A stretch of DNA of 48,500 nt from Alistipes sp. (GTDB taxonomy: Bacteria > Bacteroidota > Bacteroidia > Bacteroidales > Rikenellaceae), in NCBI GenBank assembly GCA_017517705.1, contig JAFWYM010000034.1:1-48500 (forward strand), read 5' to 3'. The notes beneath the pieces are model-generated. The model saw nothing but the letters and a program-made list of their open reading frames with translations, did not search any database and was not told the DNA's origin. Shown piece after piece: positions 23,986-32,314 of this stretch. The position numbers and the translations under genes were made by a program. Numbering within the stretch: position 1 is the first letter of the stretch; each line of letters starts with the position of its first letter.

Positions 23986-24906
23986 ATGAAAAGAATACTC
24001 TCAATACTATTGATATTTGCCCTGCTTGGTGCAGCATGCGAACGTGAGTCTGAGGCCGATAATGTTGTGATCTTCGTCAAACCATCCGCCACGACGGTGA
24101 ATGGCGGCGAGAAGATATATTTCGACATTACGTCAAAGACCATAAACCAACAGCTTAATCGTCTTACGATAGAGTCGTTTGACAGCATCAATGGCGAAGT
24201 CCTTCTCTACGATGAGGAGCTCTCCGAGAAGAGTATCTCTTTCCGTTATGTCTACGATGCACCCATTGTTGAGACTCCGACACTCGAAGTGGAGCTAACC
24301 TTCACAGCATGGGACAACCTCGGCAATAAGCAGTGGATACGCTACAACGTGGAGGTAGTAAGTGCCATGGAGGGTCTTGATGAACTCACAGGCATTGCAC
24401 TCTACTCGCCCACCTCGAATAAGGAGGATGCCTTCTCATTCCGCCTTATGCAACGAGTTAAAAGCCGTGAGGCCGAAGATGGCGATGTAGACATATATGT
24501 CGAGGCTGATGCTGCCGAGGAGAACACTCTCGGTCGCAGCTGGGGCAGTAAGACGGGTGTACGTTTCTGCAAGGCCAACAACTTCAACTACGCAGCAGCC
24601 TCACAGCTCTCCATTGAGTCGGTATACAACAACTCTATAACCTCGGCGAAGATTTCCGACCTCGAGATAGAGGATATCATCCTTGTTGGCAACGACCGTG
24701 GCGCCCTTGCCGCCATACGCATTGTCAACATCTACGATGATGAGGGCTCGACCTTCGACCGCTACGACATCAGCATGAAGTCGCTACGTGTAAGCGATAA
24801 CGATGATGCCGGCACGAACGACACACCTCCCGCAGACGAGGGTGTGACAGAGGATGAGGGCGAAGAGGGCACAAATAGCTCAGATGCTGAGGAGTCCAAA
24901 GAGTAA
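23986..24906 (+). CDS. Lipoprotein with acidic C-terminal tail, unknown function
   Basis: Protein of 306 aa. Lipobox GAAC gives a lipidated Cys at 18. Two beta-rich, immunoglobulin-like stretches follow: about 25-120 (IFVKPSATTVNGGEKIYFDI, LEVELTFTAWDNLGNK) and about 130-265 (SRSWG-like and DIILVGNDRGALAAIRIVNI). The last 40 residues are Asp/Glu/Ser/Thr-rich and probably disordered. I do not recognise a named family. Third gene of the plus-strand envelope cluster, closed by the strong hairpin at 24922-24960. Confidence 0.72.
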   Translation: MKRILSILLIFALLGAACERESEADNVVIFVKPSATTVNGGEKIYFDITSKTINQQLNRLTIESFDSINGEVLLYDEELSEKSISFRYVYDAPIVETPTLEVELTFTAWDNLGNKQWIRYNVEVVSAMEGLDELTGIALYSPTSNKEDAFSFRLMQRVKSREAEDGDVDIYVEADAAEENTLGRSWGSKTGVRFCKANNFNYAAASQLSIESVYNNSITSAKISDLEIEDIILVGNDRGALAAIRIVNIYDDEGSTFDRYDISMKSLRVSDNDDAGTNDTPPADEGVTEDEGEEGTNSSDAEESKE

Positions 24907-24921
24907 GTGACTTACCACAAT

Positions 24922-24960
24922 AAAGTGAGGGTGACTAAAAAGATTAGTCACCCTCACTTT
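24922..24960. terminator. TGACTAA-family bidirectional terminator, copy 4
   Basis: Perfect 17-bp stem (24922-24938 with 24944-24960) and a 5-base loop; AAA on one side and TTT on the other make it work in both directions between converging genes. The TGA stop of the minus-strand kinase-like gene (24954-24956) lies inside the right arm. Confidence 0.88.
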
Positions 24961-25859
24961 ACTGTATAGGTAGTTGTGGTCTCTGCAGCAAGCGACAACT
25001 CAACGTGCGACTCATAGAGATCGTATTGCCTGTGGCGGGCGTGCTCTAAAAGTTCCCGCAGGTTGGGGATGGTGCCATCAGTGGTGCGTAGCGAGGCTCC
25101 TATGCGATAGTGGGCCTCATCACCCGAGGAGCGCAATAGAGCCATAGCTTGGTTGAAGTATCTATCGCGACCCTCGACAATGAGCCACGGCAGGAATATC
25201 CCGCGTCGCACATCGAGCGCTCCCCTATATCTCTCGGGGTCGAGTGCCATAACAGCCAACGTGGCAGATATGAGCGCTATGGCAAAATCGTCGATATGCT
25301 TACCCTCGGTAATCTCCCTACGTCGCGGGTGGTTGAACTCCGCCGTGCCATACTCGTTGCATTGTTCGATGTCTACACCCTCACGCCATACAGCATCCAT
25401 ATCGATAAGTTGCATCTGTCCATCGGGGCGACAGATGATATTCTCGGGCTTAACATCGCCGTGCGCCCATACCTCGTCGAGGAGGTCGCAAGCCATACGG
25501 TCGAAGGCTCGACTGAGCCTATGAAGATTGCACGTGCAATCATCAATGCACACATCTAAGGGTTCGCCATCGACCCACCTATCTATAAGCACATCTGCAA
25601 ACTCGGTATTGCCACCTATGGTATATACCCTCAGGGCATTAGCATGAAAGCGCTCACCATAGGTCTCCACACCATGGCCTAACGAACGGTAGTAGCATTT
25701 CAATAGAGCGTCACCCTCGCTACCACGATAGCGGCAACGTGCGGTAACAGCTCTATTGCCTATGTTTATGCTATCCGAAAATACCTCGACGTCATCAACG
25801 ACATCGAGGTATAGGTATGGTGAACGTATAGCATTGATAATATGTAGAGGGTTAATCAT
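24954..25859 (-). CDS. Protein-kinase-like protein
   Basis: Protein of 301 aa with a eukaryote-type kinase fold pattern. A candidate ATP-anchoring lysine is Lys54 in DALLKCYYR; the catalytic loop HGDVKPENI is at 133-141 (Asp135, Lys137, Asn140) and the metal-binding motif is DMD (153-155) where kinases usually have DFG. GTAEFNHPRRRE near 171-182 resembles the activation-segment end. The glycine-rich loop is not obvious, so the N-lobe is atypical. There are no membrane or sensor domains; it is cytosolic. It follows pepD by 30 bases at the end of the MoxR/Bat gene block, which hints at co-regulation. It could phosphorylate a protein or a small molecule; the residues needed for catalysis appear to be present. 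Confidence 0.75.
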   Translation of the reverse strand: MINPLHIINAIRSPYLYLDVVDDVEVFSDSINIGNRAVTARCRYRGSEGDALLKCYYRSLGHGVETYGERFHANALRVYTIGGNTEFADVLIDRWVDGEPLDVCIDDCTCNLHRLSRAFDRMACDLLDEVWAHGDVKPENIICRPDGQMQLIDMDAVWREGVDIEQCNEYGTAEFNHPRRREITEGKHIDDFAIALISATLAVMALDPERYRGALDVRRGIFLPWLIVEGRDRYFNQAMALLRSSGDEAHYRIGASLRTTDGTIPNLRELLEHARHRQYDLYESHVELSLAAETTTTYTVK

Positions 25860-25889
25860 CTCCCCACCTCCAGCTATCGTCCTTCGGCA

Positions 25890-27347
25890 TTAGTCTATGC
25901 GCTTAAGGAGCTCAACAAGCAACTTCCAGAACTTATCGACCGTAGCAATCTCGAGACGCTCGTCGGGCGAGTGTACACCGCGGAGCGTGGGGCCGAACGA
26001 CACCATCTCCAGGTGAGGGTATTTCTCGAGGAACAAACCACACTCCAAGCCTGCATGGATGGCACGCACCTTAGGCTCTGTGGCAAAGAGATCGCGGTAG
26101 GCCTGCACCGTCTCCGTGAGGAGCTTCGACTCGGGATTGGGCGCCCAACCGGGGTAGCCATCCGAGTGCTCCACGTCGAAGCCCGAGAGGAAGAATACCG
26201 ACTCGATGGTCTGCGAGGCATAGAGCTTGGCACTCTCCACAGATGAGCGCTGCGAGGTGGTAACTTTTATCTCGTTGTTCTCCGTATCGAACTTCACCGA
26301 TGCGAGGTTCGACGATGTCTCCACCAAACCGGGCATAGCGAATGACATGCCGAGGACACCATTAGGAAGACCTACGAGCGTGAGCAATAGGTAGCAGAGG
26401 TCGTCGTTCGACATAACCTTCTTAGGCTGTGTCTCCACATCCTCCACAGCAAAGCGCATACGAGGCTCCGTGTGCTTAAACTCCTCCATCATCATCTGAC
26501 CAAACTCCAAGTAACGCTCCTCGAAGTCCTCCTTCTCCTGGGCGGGGACACCTACGATGGCGAAGGCCTCACGCGGGATGGCATTGCGAAGGTTGCCACC
26601 ATCCATCTCGGCAAGCACAAGTTGGAACTTGTCGATGGCGTTATATAGGAAGCGTGCCATAAGCTTGTTAGAGTTGGCGCGACCCTTGTCTATGTCGTCA
26701 CCCGAGTGACCACCGAGCAGGTCGCCAATCTCGAGGCGCACGAAGGTATAGCCCTCGGGCACATCCTCCGACTCATAATCGAGCGTAGCAACGGTGTCGA
26801 TACCACCGGCACAGCCAATGAATATCTCGCCCTCATCCTCCGAGTCGAGGTTTACGAGGTACTTACCCGTGAGCATACCCTCGCCAAGACCGAAGGCACC
26901 CGTAAGTCCCGTCTCCTCATCCACCGTGAAGAGCGCCTCAATAGCGGGGTGCTCAAGGCTCTCATCGAGCAATACGGCCAAGGCCGCAGCCATACCGATG
27001 CCGCAGTCGGCACCGAGTGTCGTACCCTCGGCACGCACCCACTCACCATCAATCTTCGTCTTAATAGGGTCGTTGTCGAAGTCGAACTCCACGTTAGAGT
27101 TCTTCTCGCACACCATATCCATATGCGACTGCAGAATCACTGCAGGGCGATTCTCATAGCCCTTGGTTGCCGCCTTGCGCATCACCACATTACCCGTAGC
27201 ATCGGTCTGATACTCGATGTTGTGCTTCTTGGCAAACTCCACAAGCCAAGCGATAATTTTTGACTCCTTCTTCGAGGGGCGGGGCACACGTGTGATGTCG
27301 TCAAACTGCTCCCAAATGAGCTTAGGCTCCAAATCTCTGATTGTCAT
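25890..27347 (-). CDS. pepD: Cytosolic beta-alanyl/aminoacyl-histidine dipeptidase
   Basis: M20/M28-clan metallodipeptidase (485 aa, normal for PepD) that cleaves dipeptides such as X-His in the cytosol. Two-metal site: SHMDMV (His75, Asp77), GADCGIG (Asp114) and the catalytic pair DEETG (Glu144, Glu145). A lid domain (about 205-380) contains LGGHSGDDIDKGRANSNKLM, as in other PepD proteins. The last ligand lies in RGVHSPDERL near 458. ATG at 27347, only 4 bases after the BatB stop, so probably translated from the same message as the Bat genes although it has no obvious part in aerotolerance. Confidence 0.95.
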   Translation of the reverse strand: MTIRDLEPKLIWEQFDDITRVPRPSKKESKIIAWLVEFAKKHNIEYQTDATGNVVMRKAATKGYENRPAVILQSHMDMVCEKNSNVEFDFDNDPIKTKIDGEWVRAEGTTLGADCGIGMAAALAVLLDESLEHPAIEALFTVDEETGLTGAFGLGEGMLTGKYLVNLDSEDEGEIFIGCAGGIDTVATLDYESEDVPEGYTFVRLEIGDLLGGHSGDDIDKGRANSNKLMARFLYNAIDKFQLVLAEMDGGNLRNAIPREAFAIVGVPAQEKEDFEERYLEFGQMMMEEFKHTEPRMRFAVEDVETQPKKVMSNDDLCYLLLTLVGLPNGVLGMSFAMPGLVETSSNLASVKFDTENNEIKVTTSQRSSVESAKLYASQTIESVFFLSGFDVEHSDGYPGWAPNPESKLLTETVQAYRDLFATEPKVRAIHAGLECGLFLEKYPHLEMVSFGPTLRGVHSPDERLEIATVDKFWKLLVELLKRID

Positions 27348-27351
27348 AGCA

Positions 27352-28419
27352 TTATAGTTTTTTACGGTTAATAGTTTCTCTCTTAGGCTCGAAGAGTGTC
27401 ACACCCTTAAGCAGGGGGTTCTTACGACGCAAGACGATACCTTCGGCCACCAGCAACAGGAGTGCTGCGCCGAGGAACCACTGATACTGCTCGTCGTACT
27501 CCTCGAAACTTATATGCGACAGCTTCGTAGCCTCCATCTCGTCCAGGTAATCGACAACCTCCTCAAGGCCGAAGGCTTCGTTGCGTGAGCGCATATATAT
27601 ACCTCCCGTGGCCTCAGCAATCTGCTGTAGAAGTGCCTCGCCGAGCTTCGTGACAACCATCTTGCCCTCCTCGTCTTCGATGATCGTGCCGTTGATGCTT
27701 AGAGGCACACCCTCGGGCGTACCAATACCTATGGCACACACCATAACACCCTCATCCTTAGCACGCTCGATGGCCGCCTCGACATTGCCGTCGTGTGCCT
27801 CGCCATCGGTGATGAGGATGATAACACGGCTATTCTTGTTATGCGTGCTCTCGGTGAACGAGAGGAGTGCCACATCGAGGGCATTGCCTATGTCCGTACC
27901 CTGGCGGGCAATGAGCGAGGGCGCAAGCCGCTTAACCATCGAGCGTGCCATCTTATAGTCGCCCGTGATGGGTAGCAACACCTCGGCCTCGTCAGCAAAG
28001 GCGACGACACCCACACGATCATCCTTCATCCCATCCAGGAGGCGCGTTATGGCATAGCGCGTGCGCTCCATACGGCTCGGCGACACATCGTCGGCAAGCA
28101 TCGAATTAGAGACATCGACAACGAGGGCTATCTCGCGACCCTCGGTCTCGGTGCTACGTAGCTTGGAGCCCGTCTGTGGGCGTGCCAATGCCAGCGCAAT
28201 GAAGCCCACAGCAAGCGACAGCAGGGCTATCTTGATCCACCCTCGTACGGGAGAGCTCTCGGGCATCAGAGCCTTCAGCGTGCGCTCGTTACCAAACCTA
28301 CGCAACTTTTTACGCGCATAGAGCCTCAACCCTAAGTAGAGGAGAGGGATGAGCACCACGGCTGCAAGCAACCATAGCCACTCGGGCGCTGCAAATTCGA
28401 ATATGTTTACTTCTGCCAT
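27352..28419 (-). CDS. batB: BatB: VWA domain membrane protein
   Basis: Inner-membrane protein of 355 aa. Hydrophobic segments at about 12-32 and 62-79 flank a basic stretch, and a third lies near 310-328. Between them is a von Willebrand factor A domain with an intact metal site: DVSNS at 102-106, a Thr in QGTDIGNAL, and DGEAHDG later. BatA/BatB proteins form envelope complexes in Bacteroides and Leptospira relatives linked to oxygen tolerance, though the mechanism is unclear. It follows batA by 11 bases. Alternation of BatA-type and BatB-type VWA genes is normal for the operon. Confidence 0.92.
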   Translation of the reverse strand: MAEVNIFEFAAPEWLWLLAAVVLIPLLYLGLRLYARKKLRRFGNERTLKALMPESSPVRGWIKIALLSLAVGFIALALARPQTGSKLRSTETEGREIALVVDVSNSMLADDVSPSRMERTRYAITRLLDGMKDDRVGVVAFADEAEVLLPITGDYKMARSMVKRLAPSLIARQGTDIGNALDVALLSFTESTHNKNSRVIILITDGEAHDGNVEAAIERAKDEGVMVCAIGIGTPEGVPLSINGTIIEDEEGKMVVTKLGEALLQQIAEATGGIYMRSRNEAFGLEEVVDYLDEMEATKLSHISFEEYDEQYQWFLGAALLLLVAEGIVLRRKNPLLKGVTLFEPKRETINRKKL

Positions 28420-28430
28420 CTATCTAACTG

Positions 28431-29411
28431 TTAAGGTATGCGATTAAGCACCACGCGCTCAACCAAAAACTCCGACGCAAGGAGCAGTAATGCCAACACC
28501 ACCCACCAGGCATAGAGCTCCTCATACGTGGTATATGTCGTCACCTGCACCTCGCTCTTCTCCATCGTATTTATGCGGCTGTATATCTCCTTCAGCGCCT
28601 CATTATCCTCGGCACGGAAGTACTCGCCACCCGTGGTCGAGGCTATCTTTCTTAATAGCTCCTCATCAATCTCCACATCGGCCATCACGTACGACGTGTT
28701 ACCGAACATATCTACCGCGGGGAAGGGAGCCTTGCCGCGACTACCCACACCTATGGTATATACCTTGATGCCGAGATCGCGGGCTATCTCTGCCGCCATC
28801 ACGGGCGATATCTGTCCACGGTTGTTGACACCATCCGTTAGGAGCACGACAACCTTCGACTTGGCACCACTCTCGCGCAGACGATTTACCGCCGTAGCCA
28901 AGCCATTACCTATGGCCGTGCCATCCTCCACAACGCCACTACGCAGGCGCGAGAGCATCGTCGCCACGGATGCCTGGTCGGATGTTAGCGGACACTGTGT
29001 GAATGCCTCACCTGCAAATGCCACAACCGAGATACGGTCGCCAACACGGTCGGCAACGAACTCCGAGGCTAACTGCTTGGCTGCCGTAAGGCGGTCGGGC
29101 TGGAAGTCGCGCGCAAGCATCGAGCCCGAGATGTCCATCGCCAGAACTATATCTATGCCTTCGGTCGTTGTCTCGCTCGAGGAGCGCACATCGACGGGAC
29201 GTGCCAACGCCACAACGATAGCCACAAGTGCCGCGAGGCGTAACACGATGGGTAGGTGGCGCAGCCAGTAGCGCAGCGTACGTGGCACCGCCACAGAGCC
29301 TATGGTCGACACCTTGAGCGTCGCACCTCGCCTGCCTACGAATATGTAGTAGAGCAAAAGCAGCGGTACAACGATGCCTACAAGGAGTATATATGGATTT
29401 AAAAAGTGCAT
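28431..29411 (-). CDS. batA: BatA: VWA domain membrane protein
   Basis: Inner-membrane protein of 326 aa. Membrane segments at about 7-25 and 54-71, then a VWA domain (about 85-285) with the metal-binding motif DISGS at 93-97, Thr in EDGTAIGNGL and LLTDGVNNRG. A final hydrophobic segment sits near 300-318. The motif order and the N-terminal LNPYILLVGIVVPLLLL are characteristic of BatA. It lies between batC (13 bases upstream) and batB (11 bases downstream). In most Bacteroidales descriptions batA precedes batC; here the TPR gene comes first. Confidence 0.92.
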   Translation of the reverse strand: MHFLNPYILLVGIVVPLLLLYYIFVGRRGATLKVSTIGSVAVPRTLRYWLRHLPIVLRLAALVAIVVALARPVDVRSSSETTTEGIDIVLAMDISGSMLARDFQPDRLTAAKQLASEFVADRVGDRISVVAFAGEAFTQCPLTSDQASVATMLSRLRSGVVEDGTAIGNGLATAVNRLRESGAKSKVVVLLTDGVNNRGQISPVMAAEIARDLGIKVYTIGVGSRGKAPFPAVDMFGNTSYVMADVEIDEELLRKIASTTGGEYFRAEDNEALKEIYSRINTMEKSEVQVTTYTTYEELYAWWVVLALLLLASEFLVERVVLNRIP

Positions 29412-29424
29412 AATGTTACGTTAG

Positions 29425-30294
29425 TTACCAATTCTTCTTTCCGCGAATGATGACAGCCTTTTCGCCCTCCTTGAGCTTCTCCTGCGTCTTATCCTCCTCG
29501 ACCTGTATAGCGTCAAGCATACGTGCCTTATCGCTCGTCAGCTCCTCGGGGCGCGGAGCCTCACCCTCGCGCTGCTCATCGCTCTTATCCTCGTTGGGAC
29601 TATCATTGTTCTGGTCCTCGGGACGCTTATCCTCGTTTTGCTTGTTCTGCTCGTTGGCGTTGTTGTCGCTGTTCTGCTGTTGATTCTGCTCCCTATTTTG
29701 GTCGCTCTGCTGATCCCGATTCTGATCTTGATTCTGGTTCTGGTTCTGATCCTGGTTTTGGTCGTTCTGCTGATTGTTGTTTTGCTGCTGTTGCTGAGCA
29801 CTACGCTTCTGGTCGACTATGCGTTTTGTTAGCACATAGTCGTACTTCGTCTCGCGGTCATCGGGGTTGAGTTTCAGCGACTCGCGGAAGGCGTTTAGTG
29901 CCGCCTCGTAGCGCTCCTCCGTAAAGAGGCTCTGACCGAGGTTGCGTAACACCTCGGCACGCTGTCCATTGCTAAGCAACGTGTCGGCAGCTATATCCTC
30001 ATAGTTGCGAAACGCTGTCTCGGCGGTATATGTCGAATCCTCGGGTGTGCTCTTACGCGTATGGTGGTAGGCATTAGCTCGGTTATACAGCGCCTCGTAG
30101 CTTGTCGAGTCGTGCTCCAAAGCCTCGTTATAGCGGTTGAGGCTCGAACGGAAGTTACGACGCTCGAAGAGGTCGTTACCATCGCGCACAAGGCCGCGCT
30201 CCTTATGGTACTGTGCCGTGGCATCTGTGCCCGAGAACATCATAAGCACCACAACAATGAGCATAGCGTATATAAATCTCTCCCTTCTCATCAC
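29425..30294 (-). CDS. batC: BatC-like TPR protein with Gln/Asn-rich tract
   Basis: Exported protein of 289 aa with a signal peptide (about 1-27, ends DATAQ). Three tetratricopeptide repeats are visible: near 34-67 (GNDLFERRNFRSSLNRYNEA), 67-100 and 110-150 (LGQSLFTEERYEAALNAFRE, LNPDDRETKYDYVL). About 165-240 is a run of Gln, Asn and Asp, reflecting a CAA/AAT-type repetitive stretch of DNA (29640-29800). The C-terminus is charged. It overlaps the preceding gene by ATGA, indicating coupling. Periplasmic TPR protein of the Bat system, presumably a scaffold for BatA/BatB. Confidence 0.85.
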   Translation of the reverse strand: MMRRERFIYAMLIVVVLMMFSGTDATAQYHKERGLVRDGNDLFERRNFRSSLNRYNEALEHDSTSYEALYNRANAYHHTRKSTPEDSTYTAETAFRNYEDIAADTLLSNGQRAEVLRNLGQSLFTEERYEAALNAFRESLKLNPDDRETKYDYVLTKRIVDQKRSAQQQQQNNNQQNDQNQDQNQNQNQDQNRDQQSDQNREQNQQQNSDNNANEQNKQNEDKRPEDQNNDSPNEDKSDEQREGEAPRPEELTSDKARMLDAIQVEEDKTQEKLKEGEKAVIIRGKKNW

Positions 30295-31433
30295 TCCTCA
30301 ATATTGGTGTTAATGGTTATCTCCTCCTTGCCCTCAATGCCGTTCTCCATAACCATCTTTGTATTCTCAACGAAGTAGTAGGCCTTGGTGTAGTTATCCT
30401 CGTTATCCTCGGCTGCAGGCTCCGCCTTGGCAAACTTAACCATATTGGCCGTGCGCATGATGGACACAAGGTTCGATCGGCTCTCGAGCGGAAGCTCCAC
30501 ATCGCGTAGGGCTGCGATGATCTCATCCGTGGTCATCTCCATAGCACCTATACCCCAGCGTCCGCCTATATAGACACGGAGAATATCCGTGAGTGCCGTG
30601 TAATAGTGCTTATACTTACCATTCTGCCACAGCTTGCGATTCTTGAGCTCGACGAGTGCCTTGATAGCCACCACGTGGGGCGGAATCTTAGGCCCCGGCT
30701 TCACAATTGCCTCCCTGCGACTGAGCGTGCGACGTATATACCACACCAGGAGCCACACCAGGAGCGCTAAGAGGATGAGCGTAATGGCGCCATAGGCTAC
30801 ATAGTCGCGTATCTCTGCAAAGATAAAGGGGAGGTCTTTCTGTGAGTGTATACCCTCATCGCGGAGCATCTTGGCGGCAAGCTCACTATCGACACCAAAA
30901 CCCTCGTTCGATGTGGGATCGGCCTTCAGAAAGAGCGTAGTGTCGAGTTCGGCATAGCTCTTGACCACCAAACGCAGCGTATCATCGGCATAGAGCGTGT
31001 CGGGCACATCGCGGTTCTTCTCGAAGTAGAGAATCGATGGGCGCATAGGTATCTCGCCCGTCTCCATCACAGCCAGCCTATAGCGCTTACGTAGGTGCAG
31101 ACGACGGCCATCCACCTCAACCGTATCTAACGGGTAGTCCTCGACAAGCTCGAATATATCCTCGTCGTAGGTCTCGTATGTCGACATCGAGCGCTTAGCC
31201 ATGCGCTCCCTATCCACCTCCTCCTTTGTAGGGTTACCATCAAAGTCGGGAATGCCTATCTCTGTGGCACGATCCTTCTCGATGTCGATGATATAGTCGA
31301 CGCGGTCACCCACCTCGAGGCTCTCCTTCGAGAAGCTGCCCCTGATTGTCGGACGCTCGGCAACGGCCGCAACGGCCACGACGACACCCACCAACAGCAG
31401 TGCGGCACGGCGTATGTAATAAGAGGTCTTCAT
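30291..31433 (-). CDS. Bat-operon membrane protein, DUF4381-like
   Basis: Protein of 380 aa with a signal peptide (about 1-25). The first 200 residues are a beta-rich periplasmic domain reminiscent of the BatD N-terminus (SFSKESLEVGDRVDYIIDIE). One membrane helix at about 212-235 (YGAITLILLALLVWLLVWYI) is followed by a cytosolic helical domain (ALVELKNRKLWQNGKYKHYYTAL, then EMTTDEIIAALRD) like DUF4381. In Bacteroidales such a gene regularly lies between the DUF58 gene and the TPR/VWA genes. It overlaps both neighbours by 4 bases (ATGA at each end), so translation of the set is strongly coupled. Exact function unknown. Confidence 0.8.
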   Translation of the reverse strand: MKTSYYIRRAALLLVGVVVAVAAVAERPTIRGSFSKESLEVGDRVDYIIDIEKDRATEIGIPDFDGNPTKEEVDRERMAKRSMSTYETYDEDIFELVEDYPLDTVEVDGRRLHLRKRYRLAVMETGEIPMRPSILYFEKNRDVPDTLYADDTLRLVVKSYAELDTTLFLKADPTSNEGFGVDSELAAKMLRDEGIHSQKDLPFIFAEIRDYVAYGAITLILLALLVWLLVWYIRRTLSRREAIVKPGPKIPPHVVAIKALVELKNRKLWQNGKYKHYYTALTDILRVYIGGRWGIGAMEMTTDEIIAALRDVELPLESRSNLVSIMRTANMVKFAKAEPAAEDNEDNYTKAYYFVENTKMVMENGIEGKEEITINTNIEE

Positions 31434-32314
31434 CGTTGTTTAAACATCTTTATCAGTTCCACGACATAGTCGCCATCGGTAGCCACCTCGGCAATATCCA
31501 CGCGGTTGTGCTTCAGGAGGCTCGCCATAGCCTCACGACGGCTGTCGTAGCTCTCCCTCCAGAAGTCACGCATACGTCGCGATGAGGTATCTATCCACGC
31601 AGCCTTACCCGTCTCCGAGTCGACAACCTCAAGGATACCCACATCGGGAAGCTCTCTATCGCGCTCGTCGTAGACACGCACAGCCATAATATCGTGCTTC
31701 GACGAGGCTATCTTCAGCGCATCTTCCAACTTGAGCATATCGCTCTCGGCATTCACAAGATCCGAGAGCAGAAACGATGTTGTGCGCTTCTTATTCACCC
31801 CCACAAGATAGCGCAGCGCCTCCGAGATACTGGTCGACGTACCCGTAGGCTGAAAGCTCACAAGCTCGCGAATGATCATCAGGATATGGCTACGGCCCTT
31901 CTTTGGAGGTATGAACTTCTCTATGCGGTCGGAGAAGAGTATGCACCCCACCTTATCGTTGTTCTTCGATGCCGAGAATGCCAACGTCGCCGCCACCTCC
32001 GTGATGAGATTCTTCTTAGTAGACTCCTTCGAGCCAAACATACGCGAGGGTGACACATCCACCAGAAGCATCATCGTCAGCTCGCGCTCCTCCTCGTATA
32101 CCTTGACATGGGCGCGGTCGGAGCGTGCCGTGACGTTCCAATCGATGTCGCGCACATCATCACCCACACGGTACTCCCTCACCTCGGCAAACGACATACC
32201 GCGACCACGAAAGGCCGTGTGGTACTTGCCGGCGAATATCTCGTCCGAGAGTCCGCGGGTTTTAATCTCGATGCGGCGTACGCGCTTGAGTATGTCCTCG
32301 TCGTTCTGGTACAT
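31430..32314 (-). CDS. DUF58 (VWA-like) protein of the MoxR operon
   Basis: Cytosolic protein of 294 aa, no signal or membrane segment. The DUF58 signature is complete: GRGMSFAEVREYRVGDDVRDIDWNVTARS at about 37-65, where WNVTAR is the usual core, followed by VKVYEEERELTMMLLVDVSPSRMFG, a degenerate VWA metal site (DVSPS). DUF58 proteins pair with MoxR AAA+ ATPases and are thought to be chaperoned or activated by them. It overlaps the MoxR gene by one base (TAATG) and the next gene by four (ATGA). Confidence 0.92.
   Translation of the reverse strand: MYQNDEDILKRVRRIEIKTRGLSDEIFAGKYHTAFRGRGMSFAEVREYRVGDDVRDIDWNVTARSDRAHVKVYEEERELTMMLLVDVSPSRMFGSKESTKKNLITEVAATLAFSASKNNDKVGCILFSDRIEKFIPPKKGRSHILMIIRELVSFQPTGTSTSISEALRYLVGVNKKRTTSFLLSDLVNAESDMLKLEDALKIASSKHDIMAVRVYDERDRELPDVGILEVVDSETGKAAWIDTSSRRMRDFWRESYDSRREAMASLLKHNRVDIAEVATDGDYVVELIKMFKQR

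Noticed and set aside
17182-24906. A defence island around DUF4435, tRNA-Ser and the envelope cluster
   Set aside because: No nuclease-ATPase pair, restriction-modification, toxin-antitoxin or integrase gene is present; the genes between are housekeeping or envelope genes.
28528-29271. Plus-strand open frame opposite batA
   Set aside because: Serine/threonine-rich shadow with no domain; batA on the other strand is complete.
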